Assembly (NCBI GenBank): GCA_030024085.1
Contig: JASEJE010000007.1
Span: 18,644 to 82,643, forward strand
Direction of reading: 5' to 3'
Source of the DNA: Bacillota bacterium
GTDB taxonomy: Bacteria; Bacillota; SHA-98; UBA4971
Length of the DNA: 64,000 nucleotides
Part shown: positions 33,738 through 43,127 of the stretch, in pieces
Layout of the letters: each line of letters begins with the position of its first letter
Position numbering within the stretch: position 1 is the stretch's first letter
Notes under the pieces: generated by a model
What the model saw: the letters and a program-made list of their open reading frames with translations, nothing else
The model's database searches: none
What the model was told of the DNA's origin: nothing
Program-made: the position numbers and the translations under genes

Positions 33738-33996
33738 CCCGCGGGCGCAGGGTGGCGATGTGGGAAGCGAAGCACAGCATTGCCCTCCAGCGGGGAAACC
33801 TCGGAGCTACGCCATGGAATAACCCTGAAGCAAAAACAGCATTGCGACGCCGATGTGGATCGACATGAGTACGCATTGGGTAGTTCCTCGAGAACAGGAG
33901 GCCCCGCCGTGCAGTGTGCGAGGCGGGCATTGAAAGGCCGGTGAGCGTGCAGTGGGACCAACCCGTGAGTCTGCAGCAAGTGGAGGATGCGCGAAC

Positions 33997-34953
33997 ATGC
34001 GCGACGTGCGACAGGAGATATGTGGGTCTCGGCGATGGAACACCCCGGGCCCACACTCGAGAGCATCTCTCGAGAGGCGGCGAGCCCGTCTTCGCCGCGC
34101 CCTGGCCGGCGCCGCGGTCTACGTTGTCCTCGCGGCAATCGCCATCGTGATGGCCGGGCCTTTCGCCTGGATGCTCATGAGCTCTTTTAAGCCCAACCAA
34201 GAGCTATTTGCATACCCGCCGGTATGGATACCGACGAAGATAACCTTTGAACACTTCGTGAACGCGTTCAGGTACACGAATTTCGCCCGCTACTTTCTCA
34301 ATAGCGCTGTCGTCTCGGTGACAGCCACGCTGCTGAACCTCTTCTTTTGCTCGCTCGCGGGATACTCCTTCGCAAGGCTCGATTTCCCAGGGAAAAGCCT
34401 CATTTTCTTTGCAGTCCTGGCAACCATGATGATACCTGTGTACGTGACGCTCATTCCCCTGTTCATTCTTGTGAGGAGATTTCCCCTTGCGGGCGGCAAC
34501 AACTTGTTCGGCCACAACGGCACAGGCCTCATCAACACATACTGGGGCCTCATCCTTCCATACATCGTGAGCGTGTTCGGAGTGTTTCTCACGCGCCAGT
34601 TCTTCACGTCGATTCCAACCGAGCTCAACGATGCAGCAAGGGTTGACGGGGCGAGTGAGTTCACGATCTACTCCAAGATCTATCTCCCGCTCAGTCGCCC
34701 GGTGCTCGCCACCCTGGCCATATTCTCCTTCACCGGCGTGTGGGACGACTTCCTGTGGCCTCTCGTGATAACGAACTCAGAGCACATGCGGACGGTGCAG
34801 CTCGGTCTCCAGATCTTCAGGTCTCAGTTCCTCGTTGACTGGGGGCCCCTGATGGCCGCAACGCTCGTCGTGACCCTCCCCGTGCTCCTCATCTTCATCT
34901 TCAACCAGCGGCACTTCGTGAAAGGCGTGGTCACGACGGGGCTCAAGGGATGA
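33997..34953 (+). CDS. CUT1 ABC sugar permease (MalG-type)
   Basis: A 318-residue permease with six membrane segments. WMLMSSFKPNQELFAYPP after the first segment and the EAA loop ELNDAARVDGASEFTIYSKI are typical of MalG-type subunits; it ends in KGVVTTGLKG. The start is uncertain: ATG at 33997 has GGAGG about 11 bases upstream, but the first ~30 residues are Arg-rich and unlike the family, so a start further downstream is possible. The 259 bases before it contain no gene. It converges with the germination operon 46 bases later. Confidence 0.85.
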   Translation: MRDVRQEICGSRRWNTPGPHSRASLERRRARLRRALAGAAVYVVLAAIAIVMAGPFAWMLMSSFKPNQELFAYPPVWIPTKITFEHFVNAFRYTNFARYFLNSAVVSVTATLLNLFFCSLAGYSFARLDFPGKSLIFFAVLATMMIPVYVTLIPLFILVRRFPLAGGNNLFGHNGTGLINTYWGLILPYIVSVFGVFLTRQFFTSIPTELNDAARVDGASEFTIYSKIYLPLSRPVLATLAIFSFTGVWDDFLWPLVITNSEHMRTVQLGLQIFRSQFLVDWGPLMAATLVVTLPVLLIFIFNQRHFVKGVVTTGLKG

Positions 34954-34999
34954 TAGGCCCCTCAATGCGTTCCTCCATTCACAAGGGTCACGTGTGGCA

Positions 35000-36109
35000 T
35001 CACCGACCGCTTTCGTCGCTTCTCTGACGAATCGTGCTTACGACCAGCAACAGAAGAGTCAGGCATGCCTCCACCGCCAGCGCGTACCAGACGAGCGTCC
35101 CCGTGACGTACCGGTCCATGTGGGGGCCAGATCTGAATCCCAGAAAAGCCCTGGCGGCCACAGCGATACCGACGGAAGGGACCACGTAACGAAGGGTCTT
35201 GAGGCCAATGATCTGAGCGACGCCGATGCTCGTGCAATAGTAGAACACCGATATGGCCAGGAAGGCAGCGCCAGTCCAGAGGGGAAGGATCATCACCTCC
35301 ACATGCTCAAAGAAGCCGCGGACGGAGATCATCCGGGCCACATTGTAGTGGGTGTTGATGAGTGAAGAGAAGGCTTCCTCGCCAAAGAGCGCCACAGCCG
35401 TAGTGTACCCATACATCATCAACACGCCGGAGATCACCACCGCACCTGCTTTGACCTTAAGTGCTTTCGAAGGCTCGTTGACATATGCCATAAGGACCCC
35501 CATGACCACGCATACGCCGAAGAAGCTGGTCACGACGAGCCCCGTCTCAATGATGGCAAGAGGGGGCGTCTGGAGCAATGGCAGGAGATTGGCGGGGCGG
35601 ATACGGTTGCTCGTGAGTGATGGGACGGCCGTTGCGAGCAGCGAGACGATGGGTCCAACAAGCTCGGCCGCACGAGCTATCACTTCGAGCCCGCTCGAGA
35701 CGGCGTACGCTGCAAGAGCCACAAGGATCGTCGCGAAGACCCAGATAGGTGTCTCCGGCATAACCAGGAGAAATGCCTCGGCGAAGTTACGGGTCTCCAG
35801 CGCCGCCATTTCGAAGAACAACAGGACGTATGCCGCGGCCGCAAGCTTGCCAAGGAGCTTTCCGAGGACTCGCTCTGAGTAGCCGTATATGGTCATCCCG
35901 CGATACCTGCGGCCCAGCACAAAGAGAAAACAGCCCACAACTATGTCGAGCACGATGGCCATGAGAAAGGCTAGCCAGAAATCCTGCCTTGCGCGCCAGA
36001 GAACGAGGTGAGGAAGTCTGAACATGGACATAGTGATAATGATGACCACGATTGTCCAGAAGAACTGCCTTTTCGAGATCCGTCCTTCTTCAAGCAAGGT
36101 TCCTACCAC
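35000..36109 (-). CDS. Spore germinant receptor permease subunit (GerAB/GerKB family)
   Basis: About 369 residues with ten hydrophobic segments, in the amino acid-polyamine-organocation fold used by the B subunit of germinant receptors. Conserved-looking points are ISKRQFFWTIVVIIITMSMF at the start, GRRYRGMTIYGYSERVLGK, and LETRNFAEAFLLVMPETPIW. The start is ambiguous: GTG at 36109 overlaps the stop of the C-subunit gene, and TTG at 36097 has TAGGA upstream. Gene order A-C-B on the minus strand is one of the standard arrangements. It is expected in the inner membrane of the spore, sensing germinants with the other two subunits. Confidence 0.85.
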   Translation of the reverse strand: MVGTLLEEGRISKRQFFWTIVVIIITMSMFRLPHLVLWRARQDFWLAFLMAIVLDIVVGCFLFVLGRRYRGMTIYGYSERVLGKLLGKLAAAAYVLLFFEMAALETRNFAEAFLLVMPETPIWVFATILVALAAYAVSSGLEVIARAAELVGPIVSLLATAVPSLTSNRIRPANLLPLLQTPPLAIIETGLVVTSFFGVCVVMGVLMAYVNEPSKALKVKAGAVVISGVLMMYGYTTAVALFGEEAFSSLINTHYNVARMISVRGFFEHVEVMILPLWTGAAFLAISVFYYCTSIGVAQIIGLKTLRYVVPSVGIAVAARAFLGFRSGPHMDRYVTGTLVWYALAVEACLTLLLLVVSTIRQRSDESGR

Positions 36110-37422
36110 CCGGTGCCCGTCATGCGCCTCTTCAACGCTGGTCCGATCAGCCCTGATACATCCAATCTCGTGTTCACATCCAGGTTGACTTCCACGTGCG
36201 GGAAGTATGCATCCTCCCACGTCTCTGCCATGGCTTTCCACTGCCGCGGGTGCTTCCTATAGAAGGTGAGCCCGAAGCCGAAAACGTCGGTCCTGAGGTC
36301 ACGCTGCGCTCTCGTGACGACCATGCGGACCTCGTTCTCGATGGCCGACGCAAGCTCCCGTTCAAGCTCGTGCAGATGCTCGATCGTATACAGGCTAGAC
36401 GCTGTAGCCTGCTCGGCCAGGTTCGCGCTTGCGCTGATCTCCACCGTCACGTGAGGGACGCCGCCCTTGATCTCAGGACGGATCCTGCTCCTCGCCCGAA
36501 CGATTTCCAGCGTCACCTTGCCCCGACCCCCGGCCAGGGGGTCCACCACGATTGATGCGCCCCTCACCCGGTTCGTAACCCAGAGCAGACCCCGGGTCTC
36601 TTCCTCGTCAAGCCAGCCAACAAGCCTGTCACGTTTGAAGACCGCCGCGCCCCGCACCATGGGCACCAGCTTTGTCCCTCCGGCTCCCGCTCGTCCTCGT
36701 TCCACGTCTTCAGAACCTTCGTCGCCGCTCTCGCCGTCGTTTGGCGCCGATGGTCCACCCTTGCTCACCAGTTCCACAGCGGAAGCTGCCGGGGACTGGC
36801 CGGGGTTCTCCATTTCCAGAAGAAAGCCGTGAAGAGTCTGAGCGAGAGATGTGGAATTCTGGCCATACTCTTCCAATTGCCCCATTATTGTCTCCGCTGG
36901 CACCTTCTCCAGCTCCGAGTAGCCCTCAAGGATGCTCCTTGCCAAACAGCCCCGGGCAACGGCCAGCCACGCAAGGCGCCTTGGCATCGGGTTTCTCGCC
37001 AACACGTCGAGGAACGGCCCAAGGCCCTCTCGTGCAAGCGCTTCACTGAACAGGATGAGTCGTAGGTGCCCCCAGAAAGGCCTCCGGCCCGCGACATTGC
37101 TCATTTTCCACGCGGCATCGAAGAGCGAATCTCCCGTAGTGCTCAGCACCCAAACCCCTCTTCCCTGGCCCTCGCCGCCCCGCGCCGGCCTCGGCGCGCC
37201 TACTTCTGCAGGCTTGATGATCTGATAGCTCACCTCGAGTTTGCCCGGCTCCTTGGCCTTATCAATCCCCACCGCCACCACGATGGCACGCTTATCAAGC
37301 TCCCTCGCGCTCCAGCATCCCGGCGTTGCTATCATCAGTAACGTCAGAATTGCACTTGCGAGAGCGATCAACATCAGACGCTTCACATTACCCTTTCCCT
37401 TCCCCCACACCACCCCGAACAT
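36103..37422 (-). CDS. Spore germinant receptor lipoprotein subunit (GerAC/GerKC family)
   Basis: A 439-residue lipoprotein. The signal peptide (VKRLMLIALASAILTLLMIA) ends at TPGCWS, giving a lipidated Cys, followed by ARELDKRAIVVAVGIDK, the typical GerC N-terminus. FGFGLTFYRKHPRQWK near the C-terminus is also family-like. A Gly/Asp/Glu-rich insert encoded at about 36675-36770 interrupts the protein. The ATG at 37422 lies two bases after the stop of the A subunit, with GGAGGAAAAGG upstream. It overlaps the B-subunit gene. Role: part of the trimeric germinant receptor in the spore inner membrane. Confidence 0.88.
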   Translation of the reverse strand: MFGVVWGKGKGNVKRLMLIALASAILTLLMIATPGCWSARELDKRAIVVAVGIDKAKEPGKLEVSYQIIKPAEVGAPRPARGGEGQGRGVWVLSTTGDSLFDAAWKMSNVAGRRPFWGHLRLILFSEALAREGLGPFLDVLARNPMPRRLAWLAVARGCLARSILEGYSELEKVPAETIMGQLEEYGQNSTSLAQTLHGFLLEMENPGQSPAASAVELVSKGGPSAPNDGESGDEGSEDVERGRAGAGGTKLVPMVRGAAVFKRDRLVGWLDEEETRGLLWVTNRVRGASIVVDPLAGGRGKVTLEIVRARSRIRPEIKGGVPHVTVEISASANLAEQATASSLYTIEHLHELERELASAIENEVRMVVTRAQRDLRTDVFGFGLTFYRKHPRQWKAMAETWEDAYFPHVEVNLDVNTRLDVSGLIGPALKRRMTGTGW

Positions 37423-37424
37423 GA

Positions 37425-39110
37425 TCACATCCTTTTCCTCCTCACCGGAGCCTGAGGCATGCTGGTTGCGGGCTGTCTTCTCATATCTTGCCAGGTGATA
37501 TACCCGACTCTCTTCGTTCGCGCCCACAGCGGCCACCGCATCAGGATGTCCCGCGCTGCCAAGCTCGATGGTGCGAGCGGAGACATGTAGGGCACCCCGA
37601 ACGATCGCAGCGAAAGGAGGTGTATGTGTACGGCAATGAACCCTGTCATGAGGCCGAAAAGCCCGAGGATTGCGCTGAGCGCAAGGAGCAGAAAGCGCAG
37701 CAACCTCGCGATGGCGGTGATGTCAGGATAGGTGATCGAAAACGACGCAATGGCTGTGAACGCAACCACGATCACGGTGGGCGCCGATACGATGCCTGCG
37801 CTGATGGCAGCCTCCCCCAGCACTAGCGCTCCAACGATGCTCACTGCGGGCCCAATGACACGCGGCATCCGTAACCCGGCTTCCCTCAGAGTCTCAAAGG
37901 CAAGCTCCATCAGAAACGCTTCGATCGCTACGGGAAACGGCACGCCTTCTCGCGCGGCCGCTATGCTGACGAGAAGTGGAGTCGGCAGCATCTCGGGGTT
38001 GAAGGTGGTCACCGCCACATACAGCGAAGGCAGAGTGAGCGCCGCGAGAAGCGCCACAAGCCGAAGCCAGCGGCTCAAGGTGGCGGTATGGAAGTTCACG
38101 TAATAGTCCTCGGGCGATTGGAAATACTGCAGAAATGTGACGGGCATCCTGAGCGCAAACGGGGACCCGTCCACGAGCACGGCCACCTGGCCCTCCAGTA
38201 TGCCGGCTGCCACCGCGTCTGGTCGCTCGGTGTTCGCTACGGTGGGAAAGGGCGAAAGCGGCGCATCCCTGATGAGTTCCTCGACATACTGATCAGACAG
38301 GACGGCGTCGATCTTGATTCGCCGGAGCCTCGCCCATACCTCCTCGACCACCTTGGGGTTGGCAATGCCCTCCAGGTACACCACGGCTACTTGCGTTTGA
38401 CCTGCTGACCCAATGGTGAGAGTCTCTATGCGGAGATTGGGGCTGCGAATCCTCCTCCGCAGCAGCACGGTATTGGTTCGGAGATCCTCGACGAATCCCT
38501 CCCGGGGCCCCCTGATGACGCTTTCGCCTCGAGGTTCCTCAACATCCCGTGTCTTCCACCCTCTCGTGGATGCGAGCAGGGCTTGACCAGACGTCTGGAT
38601 GAATACGGCTGTGTCGCCCGACAGGATGCCCGAAACAACCTCACGCAGGTCACAAACGGCTCTGAGTTGCCCGAGGGAAATACCGCAGTCCCTGACGAAT
38701 TCAAGGACGTTTCCACGTGGGGCCGTTGCGTCGGCCTGCGCCTCGAAGGCACCTGACATCAGCGGCTTGAGGATATGCCGGCTTATGAGCCGCTTGTCTG
38801 CAAGGCCGTCGATCCAGATGACCCCGCATTCAAGCTGTTTTGTCCCCCCCAGCTTGAACGTCCTCGTCACGAGATCCTGCGGCTCGCCGAGGAAGCCGGC
38901 CACCGCTTTTGCGTTCGCCTGGACATCCCGAAGGACATGCACAGGTGGCTCGCCCGCACGCCCGCGAGGCGATCCCTTCGAACCAGGCTTTTTCCGCGCG
39001 CGGAGCAAATCCAGCAGCGTTGTTGCGACCCTAAGCAAGCTGGGCCTCACGTACGATTCACCGAGGCTATTATGTGCCGTCCCACGCCGCCGCATTACCG
39101 GGCAGAGCAT
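37425..39110 (-). CDS. Spore germinant receptor A subunit (GerAA/GerKA family)
   Basis: Up to 561 residues. The N-terminal soluble domain contains VFIQTSGQALLASTRGWKTR and RTNTVLLRRRIRSPNLRIET, matching the GerA pattern (R-G-P-x-E-x-F-x-E-x-L-x-x-N-x-x-L-x-R-x-R). TDALLSDQYVEELI-like and SPFPTVANTERPD segments follow. The C-terminal half has five to six membrane segments with NPEMLPTPLLVSIAAAREGV and a short basic tail. Start is uncertain; ATG at 39110 is kept because no alternative has a clear ribosome binding site. First gene of the operon. Confidence 0.88.
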   Translation of the reverse strand: MLCPVMRRRGTAHNSLGESYVRPSLLRVATTLLDLLRARKKPGSKGSPRGRAGEPPVHVLRDVQANAKAVAGFLGEPQDLVTRTFKLGGTKQLECGVIWIDGLADKRLISRHILKPLMSGAFEAQADATAPRGNVLEFVRDCGISLGQLRAVCDLREVVSGILSGDTAVFIQTSGQALLASTRGWKTRDVEEPRGESVIRGPREGFVEDLRTNTVLLRRRIRSPNLRIETLTIGSAGQTQVAVVYLEGIANPKVVEEVWARLRRIKIDAVLSDQYVEELIRDAPLSPFPTVANTERPDAVAAGILEGQVAVLVDGSPFALRMPVTFLQYFQSPEDYYVNFHTATLSRWLRLVALLAALTLPSLYVAVTTFNPEMLPTPLLVSIAAAREGVPFPVAIEAFLMELAFETLREAGLRMPRVIGPAVSIVGALVLGEAAISAGIVSAPTVIVVAFTAIASFSITYPDITAIARLLRFLLLALSAILGLFGLMTGFIAVHIHLLSLRSFGVPYMSPLAPSSLAARDILMRWPLWARTKRVGYITWQDMRRQPATSMPQAPVRRKRM

Positions 39111-39182
39111 TGCCAGGTCGGATCTCCCGGGTTCCCCGGCGACATGATTCCAAACGTGCTGCCCTCAGTCACCACGGCTACC

Positions 39183-39218
39183 CCTGCTATTGCATACTCC
39201 CGTTTCTTCAATAGCAGG
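39183..39218. repeat. 10-bp inverted repeat between ade and the germination operon
   Basis: CCTGCTATTG (39183-39192) and CAATAGCAGG (39209-39218) are perfectly complementary with a 16-base loop. It lies about 50 bases past the ade stop and about 70 bases before the germination operon start, both on the minus strand. With no T-run it could be a weak terminator or an operator. Confidence 0.5.
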
Positions 39219-39266
39219 TATCATCGGAAGAACACCGGGACGGGACGGCGGGACGGAGAGAACGCG

Positions 39267-40997
39267 CTAACCCGCGAGCAATAGCAGAAGCGCCTGCCGC
39301 TCAACATCGACCAGGCCCCGGTCGGTCACTTTGAAACCGGGGCTTGTGGCAAGCGTGAGCATGACGAGGAACAGCAGAGGCTGCCTGTGGGAAACCCCGA
39401 GTCGCACAAGGTCTGCCTCCAGGGACTCGAACTCCCGGGCGACCTCCTTGACAGGACGGTCGCTCATAAGCCCCGCTACAGGCAGCGGCACGTGGCGCAG
39501 GACCCTCGTGCCTTCCGCGACCGCGATCCCGCCGCCGGACTCTATGACAGCATTCGCCGCCGTAGCCATGGCGTCCGCGTCTCGCCCGAGCACCAGCAGG
39601 TTGTGGGCATCGTGGGCCACCGTGGTCGCACACGCCCCGCTGCGCAGGCCATATCCACGCACGAACGCTAGACCCTTCCCCTCCTGCCCGCGGCGCCTTC
39701 CGTGACGCTCGAGCACCTCCGCGAGCACCACGTCCGCATCCCCCGGCAACTCGGCAAAGCCGTCACGTACCGTGACTGTGCCCGTCCCCAGCGAGGTTAC
39801 AGTGTTGACAGAGTTGGCCTCGATCACGTGGACCCTGTGGACGCCGTCGGGTAGTGGCACCCGGAAATCGTCCCGGCTGAGCAGCGGCAGCTTCACCGTC
39901 TCGAGGACCCACCCAGGGAGGTCCTGGTCGCCGCCGCTGCCGCACTCGTTGCACACGCACACCCCATCCCGGGCAACGAGCCTGCCCGCCTTGTACACCG
40001 AGTTAACGTTCAGGTCAGCCAGGTTATCCAAAACAAGAAAGTCGGCGATGAACCCCGGGGCTATGATGCCGACATCGCACAGGCCAAGAACGGCAGCAGG
40101 CCGACACGTTGCACACGAAAGCGCCTCGTACGTGTCCATTCCCATCTCGATGGCCTTCTTGACGTTGTGAAGGAGGTGTCCTCGGAGGATGCGACTTGCG
40201 ACCACATCATCGGTGACGAAAACCACCCGGGAAAGATCGGGGACACTCCTCAACACATCTATGTTCTGGCGCGTGATGGACTTCTCCTGAATCTCGACGC
40301 ACACGCCTTTCGACAGTTGCTCGAGGATTTTCTCGGGGTATGCAAGCGTGTGGTCGGTCCTGACACCGTGGGAGAGATACCTGCTCAGGTCCTGGCCCGA
40401 AAGGGTAGGTACGTGACCCTCGATGAGAAGCCCCCGTCGTCTCGCCATAGCGACGATGTCCACAAGGCGCGCGTCGCCCTGGAGGACGCCCCGGTAGTTC
40501 ATCACCTCTCCCAGGGCTATCACCCTCGGATGGCCCACGAATGGCTCGAGGTCCCCCGCGGTGAGGATCTCCGCAGACGTTTCCAGATCCAGCGACGTTG
40601 CCGGCACACAGCTTGGAAGCGAGAGGTACACGTCGAGCGGGATATGCTCGCTCGAATCGAGCATGAACTGAATCCCTTGGCCACCCAGGACGTTCGCGAT
40701 CTCGTGGGGGTCCGTCAGCACAGTGGTTGTGCCCTGCGGAAGCACGGCCTCGGCGTAGCGCCTCGGCGTCACGAAACTGCTTTCTATGTGGGTGTGAATG
40801 TCGACAAGCCCCGGCATCACCGTGCGACCGGCAAGGTCCACACTCTCATCACACGGGGGCGCCGGAGAGCCCGCCTCTTCGACCAGCCAGAACCGGCCTT
40901 GCCTGACTGTAAACCAGCCGCGGAAGGTGCGTTGGCGCACGACGTCAAGGAGTTCCGCGTTGTGGTAAAGCGTAGTCCTCTGTTGCTCGTACAACAC
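39267..40997 (-). CDS. ade: Adenine deaminase
   Basis: A 576-residue amidohydrolase of the Ade type, converting adenine to hypoxanthine and ammonia. Motifs in order: MPGLVDIHTHIESSF (H68, H70), GTTTVLTDPHEIANVLGGQG, LPSCVPATSLD, EVMNYRGVL, GHVPTLSGQDLSRYLSHGVR and FVTDDVVASRIL. The C-terminal domain has SVNTVTSLGTGTV and VAHDAHNLLVLGRD, as in known adenine deaminases. Start is a GTG at 40997 with only a weak site. It follows a nucleoside phosphorylase and a Pot-type importer on the same strand, which makes purine salvage the likely pathway. Confidence 0.9.
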   Translation of the reverse strand: MLYEQQRTTLYHNAELLDVVRQRTFRGWFTVRQGRFWLVEEAGSPAPPCDESVDLAGRTVMPGLVDIHTHIESSFVTPRRYAEAVLPQGTTTVLTDPHEIANVLGGQGIQFMLDSSEHIPLDVYLSLPSCVPATSLDLETSAEILTAGDLEPFVGHPRVIALGEVMNYRGVLQGDARLVDIVAMARRRGLLIEGHVPTLSGQDLSRYLSHGVRTDHTLAYPEKILEQLSKGVCVEIQEKSITRQNIDVLRSVPDLSRVVFVTDDVVASRILRGHLLHNVKKAIEMGMDTYEALSCATCRPAAVLGLCDVGIIAPGFIADFLVLDNLADLNVNSVYKAGRLVARDGVCVCNECGSGGDQDLPGWVLETVKLPLLSRDDFRVPLPDGVHRVHVIEANSVNTVTSLGTGTVTVRDGFAELPGDADVVLAEVLERHGRRRGQEGKGLAFVRGYGLRSGACATTVAHDAHNLLVLGRDADAMATAANAVIESGGGIAVAEGTRVLRHVPLPVAGLMSDRPVKEVAREFESLEADLVRLGVSHRQPLLFLVMLTLATSPGFKVTDRGLVDVERQALLLLLAG

Positions 40998-41162
40998 CGC
41001 CTGAACTTGCGCCCCGCTTTTCTATCAGCATTCCTGCGCAACACAGGTCACAATCGGTCATCCCACGAAAGCCGGCGCAACCAACCCCCATGCTTTCGAT
41101 ACAGCTTTGCGCAGTCACTAGCGCCATGTCATGCAAGTGTCATCATCTGCCCCGCCGCAGGC

Positions 41163-41927
41163 TCAATGCGGCGAAGAAGGCTTGTCCACGGTTTCGCAAA
41201 GCAACCTGACGGCTTCCAGGGCGATTTCGATCTCAGCCTGTTCAGCAGCTTTGAAAAGGGCCTCCTTCTCGCTGAGCGAGGGCTGCTCCGCAAGCCATAT
41301 GTTGGAGTCGGTGCCCACCACCGCACCGGCCCGGGCCTTTCTCACACTTGCAACGATGAACAACGTGGCACATTCCTGTTCCGAACACACTACTCCCGCA
41401 TCGGTAAGAAGCCGAGCCAGACGTTCGTCCCTTACATAGTAAGCATCCCTGGTATAGCTGATCCCCTTTCGGAGGACTCTCCCCGACCTCCTCACTGCCT
41501 CGCACAGCGCCTGGGTGACGTCGAGGTCGGCTATGGCCGGATACGGGGGAGGAACGTACTCAGCGCTCGTTCCGTCCCCCCTGTAGGCCCCGGTCACCAC
41601 GATGACCTCTCCGATGCCGATGTCGGGCTGTCGGGCACCAGCGGAACCCACCCGAATAAACGTATCTGCGCCAGCCCTGATGAGCTCCTCGATGGCGATG
41701 GACGCAGAAGGCCCGCCGATCCCGGTGGAACACACGCTCACCGGGACGCCCTTGTACGACCCTGTGAAGACAACGTATTCACGATTTTCAGCGATCAGCC
41801 TTGCCTCGTCAAAACGCTGCGCTATGCGACGCGCCCGTCCCGGGTCTCCCGGGACCAGCACGTACCTCGCCACATCTCCGGGTTTGCACCGGATATGTTT
41901 CTGAACCTCCACCGTAGACACCGTCAC
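41163..41927 (-). CDS. Nucleoside phosphorylase (uridine/purine, PNP_UDP_1 family)
   Basis: A 254-residue phosphorylase that splits nucleosides with phosphate into base and (deoxy)ribose-1-phosphate. Family motifs: YVLVPGDPGRARRIAQRFDE (phosphate site), PVSVCSTGIGGPSASIAIEE, FIRVGSAGARQPDIGIGEV, and CSEQECATLFIVAS near the end. The GTG at 41927 overlaps the stop of the binding-protein gene (GTGA) and has AGGGAGA upstream, so it is translationally coupled to the importer. Placement between a binding protein and adenine deaminase favours a purine nucleoside such as adenosine, although the family also includes uridine phosphorylases. Confidence 0.88.
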   Translation of the reverse strand: MTVSTVEVQKHIRCKPGDVARYVLVPGDPGRARRIAQRFDEARLIAENREYVVFTGSYKGVPVSVCSTGIGGPSASIAIEELIRAGADTFIRVGSAGARQPDIGIGEVIVVTGAYRGDGTSAEYVPPPYPAIADLDVTQALCEAVRRSGRVLRKGISYTRDAYYVRDERLARLLTDAGVVCSEQECATLFIVASVRKARAGAVVGTDSNIWLAEQPSLSEKEALFKAAEQAEIEIALEAVRLLCETVDKPSSPH

Positions 41928-42964
41928 TTGGCTATCTCCCTGTTCCAGCGCTCCACCCAGGCATCCCAGTGCTGGAGGACGTAGTCCCAGTCGAGGAGCA
42001 CCAGATTCTTGATAACATCCTCGCCGTAAGTCAGGCCGGCTCGCGCATCCTCGGGTATTTGCACAAGCTTGTTCACCGGCGAGTCCTTGATCTTCATCGC
42101 GCTCTCGTACTGGACCTCCTTGCTCAGCATGTAGTTCACGTACTTCATAGCAAGGTCCTCGTGGGGCGCACCCTTCACCACGGCTATGACGTTGATGACA
42201 GCGGGAGTCCCCTCCACAGGGTCCACCCATGCCACGGGCAGGCCCGCCTTCACGAAGTCCCTGAAGAACATCGCCTGTGTAGGGGCCACCGCGACCTCGC
42301 CCCGGGTGAACATGTTTATGAGCTCCGAGGACTTCATGTAGAATTTCACGGTACCTTTCTTCAACTCGGCAAGCTTGTTGAAGACTGCGTCTATGTTTTT
42401 CAGGTCGCATCCCAGGATGCGCGCAGTCATTTCCATGACCATCGGTCCCTGGGTGGTCGTGACGTCCGGCAGCGCCAGCTTGCCCTGGACGTCGGCCCGC
42501 CACAGGTCCTTCCAACTGGTGATAGGCTGCTTGATCACGTCGGTTCGGTAGACGATCCCACAGCGCCCGATGGTATAAGCCGGGCTCGTGCCGTTCTTGA
42601 GCGGACGCTTCGCGAAATCATAGAGGTACGCGAGGTTCGGGACCTCTGCCTCAGTGATGTCCTCGAGTATGCCTTCGTTGGTCAACATCTGCGCGAAGTA
42701 GTCGGTGATCTGCACCACGTCCACCCTGGGGTTGTTCTTGAACATGCGCAGCTTGTTGGCCCTCTCTGAGTTGTTGCCGAATTCCCATGCGATCTTGCAG
42801 TCATACCTCTGCTCGAAAGGCTCCTGCCATATCCCCTTGAATATGTCATACCCATATCCCCATGTCGAGATCACAAGCTCCTGCTTTGCTGCGAGCGCGG
42901 GAGCTACAATCATCAGAAGGCCGACTAGCATCGCAGCACACGAACGGACGATCCATCGCTTCAT
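41924..42964 (-). CDS. Pot/Fut-type ABC solute-binding protein
   Basis: A 346-residue periplasmic-type protein. A classical signal peptide ends at VAPALAAK. Mature start QELVISTWGYGYDIFKGIWQ and NPRVDVVQITDYFAQMLTNE fit the spermidine/putrescine, iron and thiamine binder superfamily. Later, RCGIVYRTDVIKQPITSWKD and GEVAVAPTQAMFFRDF are typical for the clamshell domains. ATG follows GAGGGAGGG. Despite the PotD-like fold, coupling to a nucleoside phosphorylase and adenine deaminase suggests a nucleoside or purine-related ligand. Confidence 0.88.
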   Translation of the reverse strand: MKRWIVRSCAAMLVGLLMIVAPALAAKQELVISTWGYGYDIFKGIWQEPFEQRYDCKIAWEFGNNSERANKLRMFKNNPRVDVVQITDYFAQMLTNEGILEDITEAEVPNLAYLYDFAKRPLKNGTSPAYTIGRCGIVYRTDVIKQPITSWKDLWRADVQGKLALPDVTTTQGPMVMEMTARILGCDLKNIDAVFNKLAELKKGTVKFYMKSSELINMFTRGEVAVAPTQAMFFRDFVKAGLPVAWVDPVEGTPAVINVIAVVKGAPHEDLAMKYVNYMLSKEVQYESAMKIKDSPVNKLVQIPEDARAGLTYGEDVIKNLVLLDWDYVLQHWDAWVERWNREIAK

Positions 42965-43127
42965 TTATGCTTCCCTCCCTCAATTGAGCGTCCTTCATCA
43001 CCCTCGCTCAGCTACGAAGTCAATCCCCGTCTCGCCACATGCGGAGCTTCTCCTGTCACCACCTCCTACGCCAGCTGGAATTACACTCGCTGCAGCACAG
43101 ACATACAGGAACTGCCGACAGCCTCAT

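Noticed and set aside
39415-39450. tRNA-like T-arm words (GGGACTCGAACTCCCGGG)
   Set aside because: No acceptor, D or anticodon stems can be formed around it and it lies in a conserved part of ade.
40167-41984. 605-codon plus-strand open frame
   Set aside because: It runs antisense across adenine deaminase and the nucleoside phosphorylase and has no domain signature; a codon-bias artefact.
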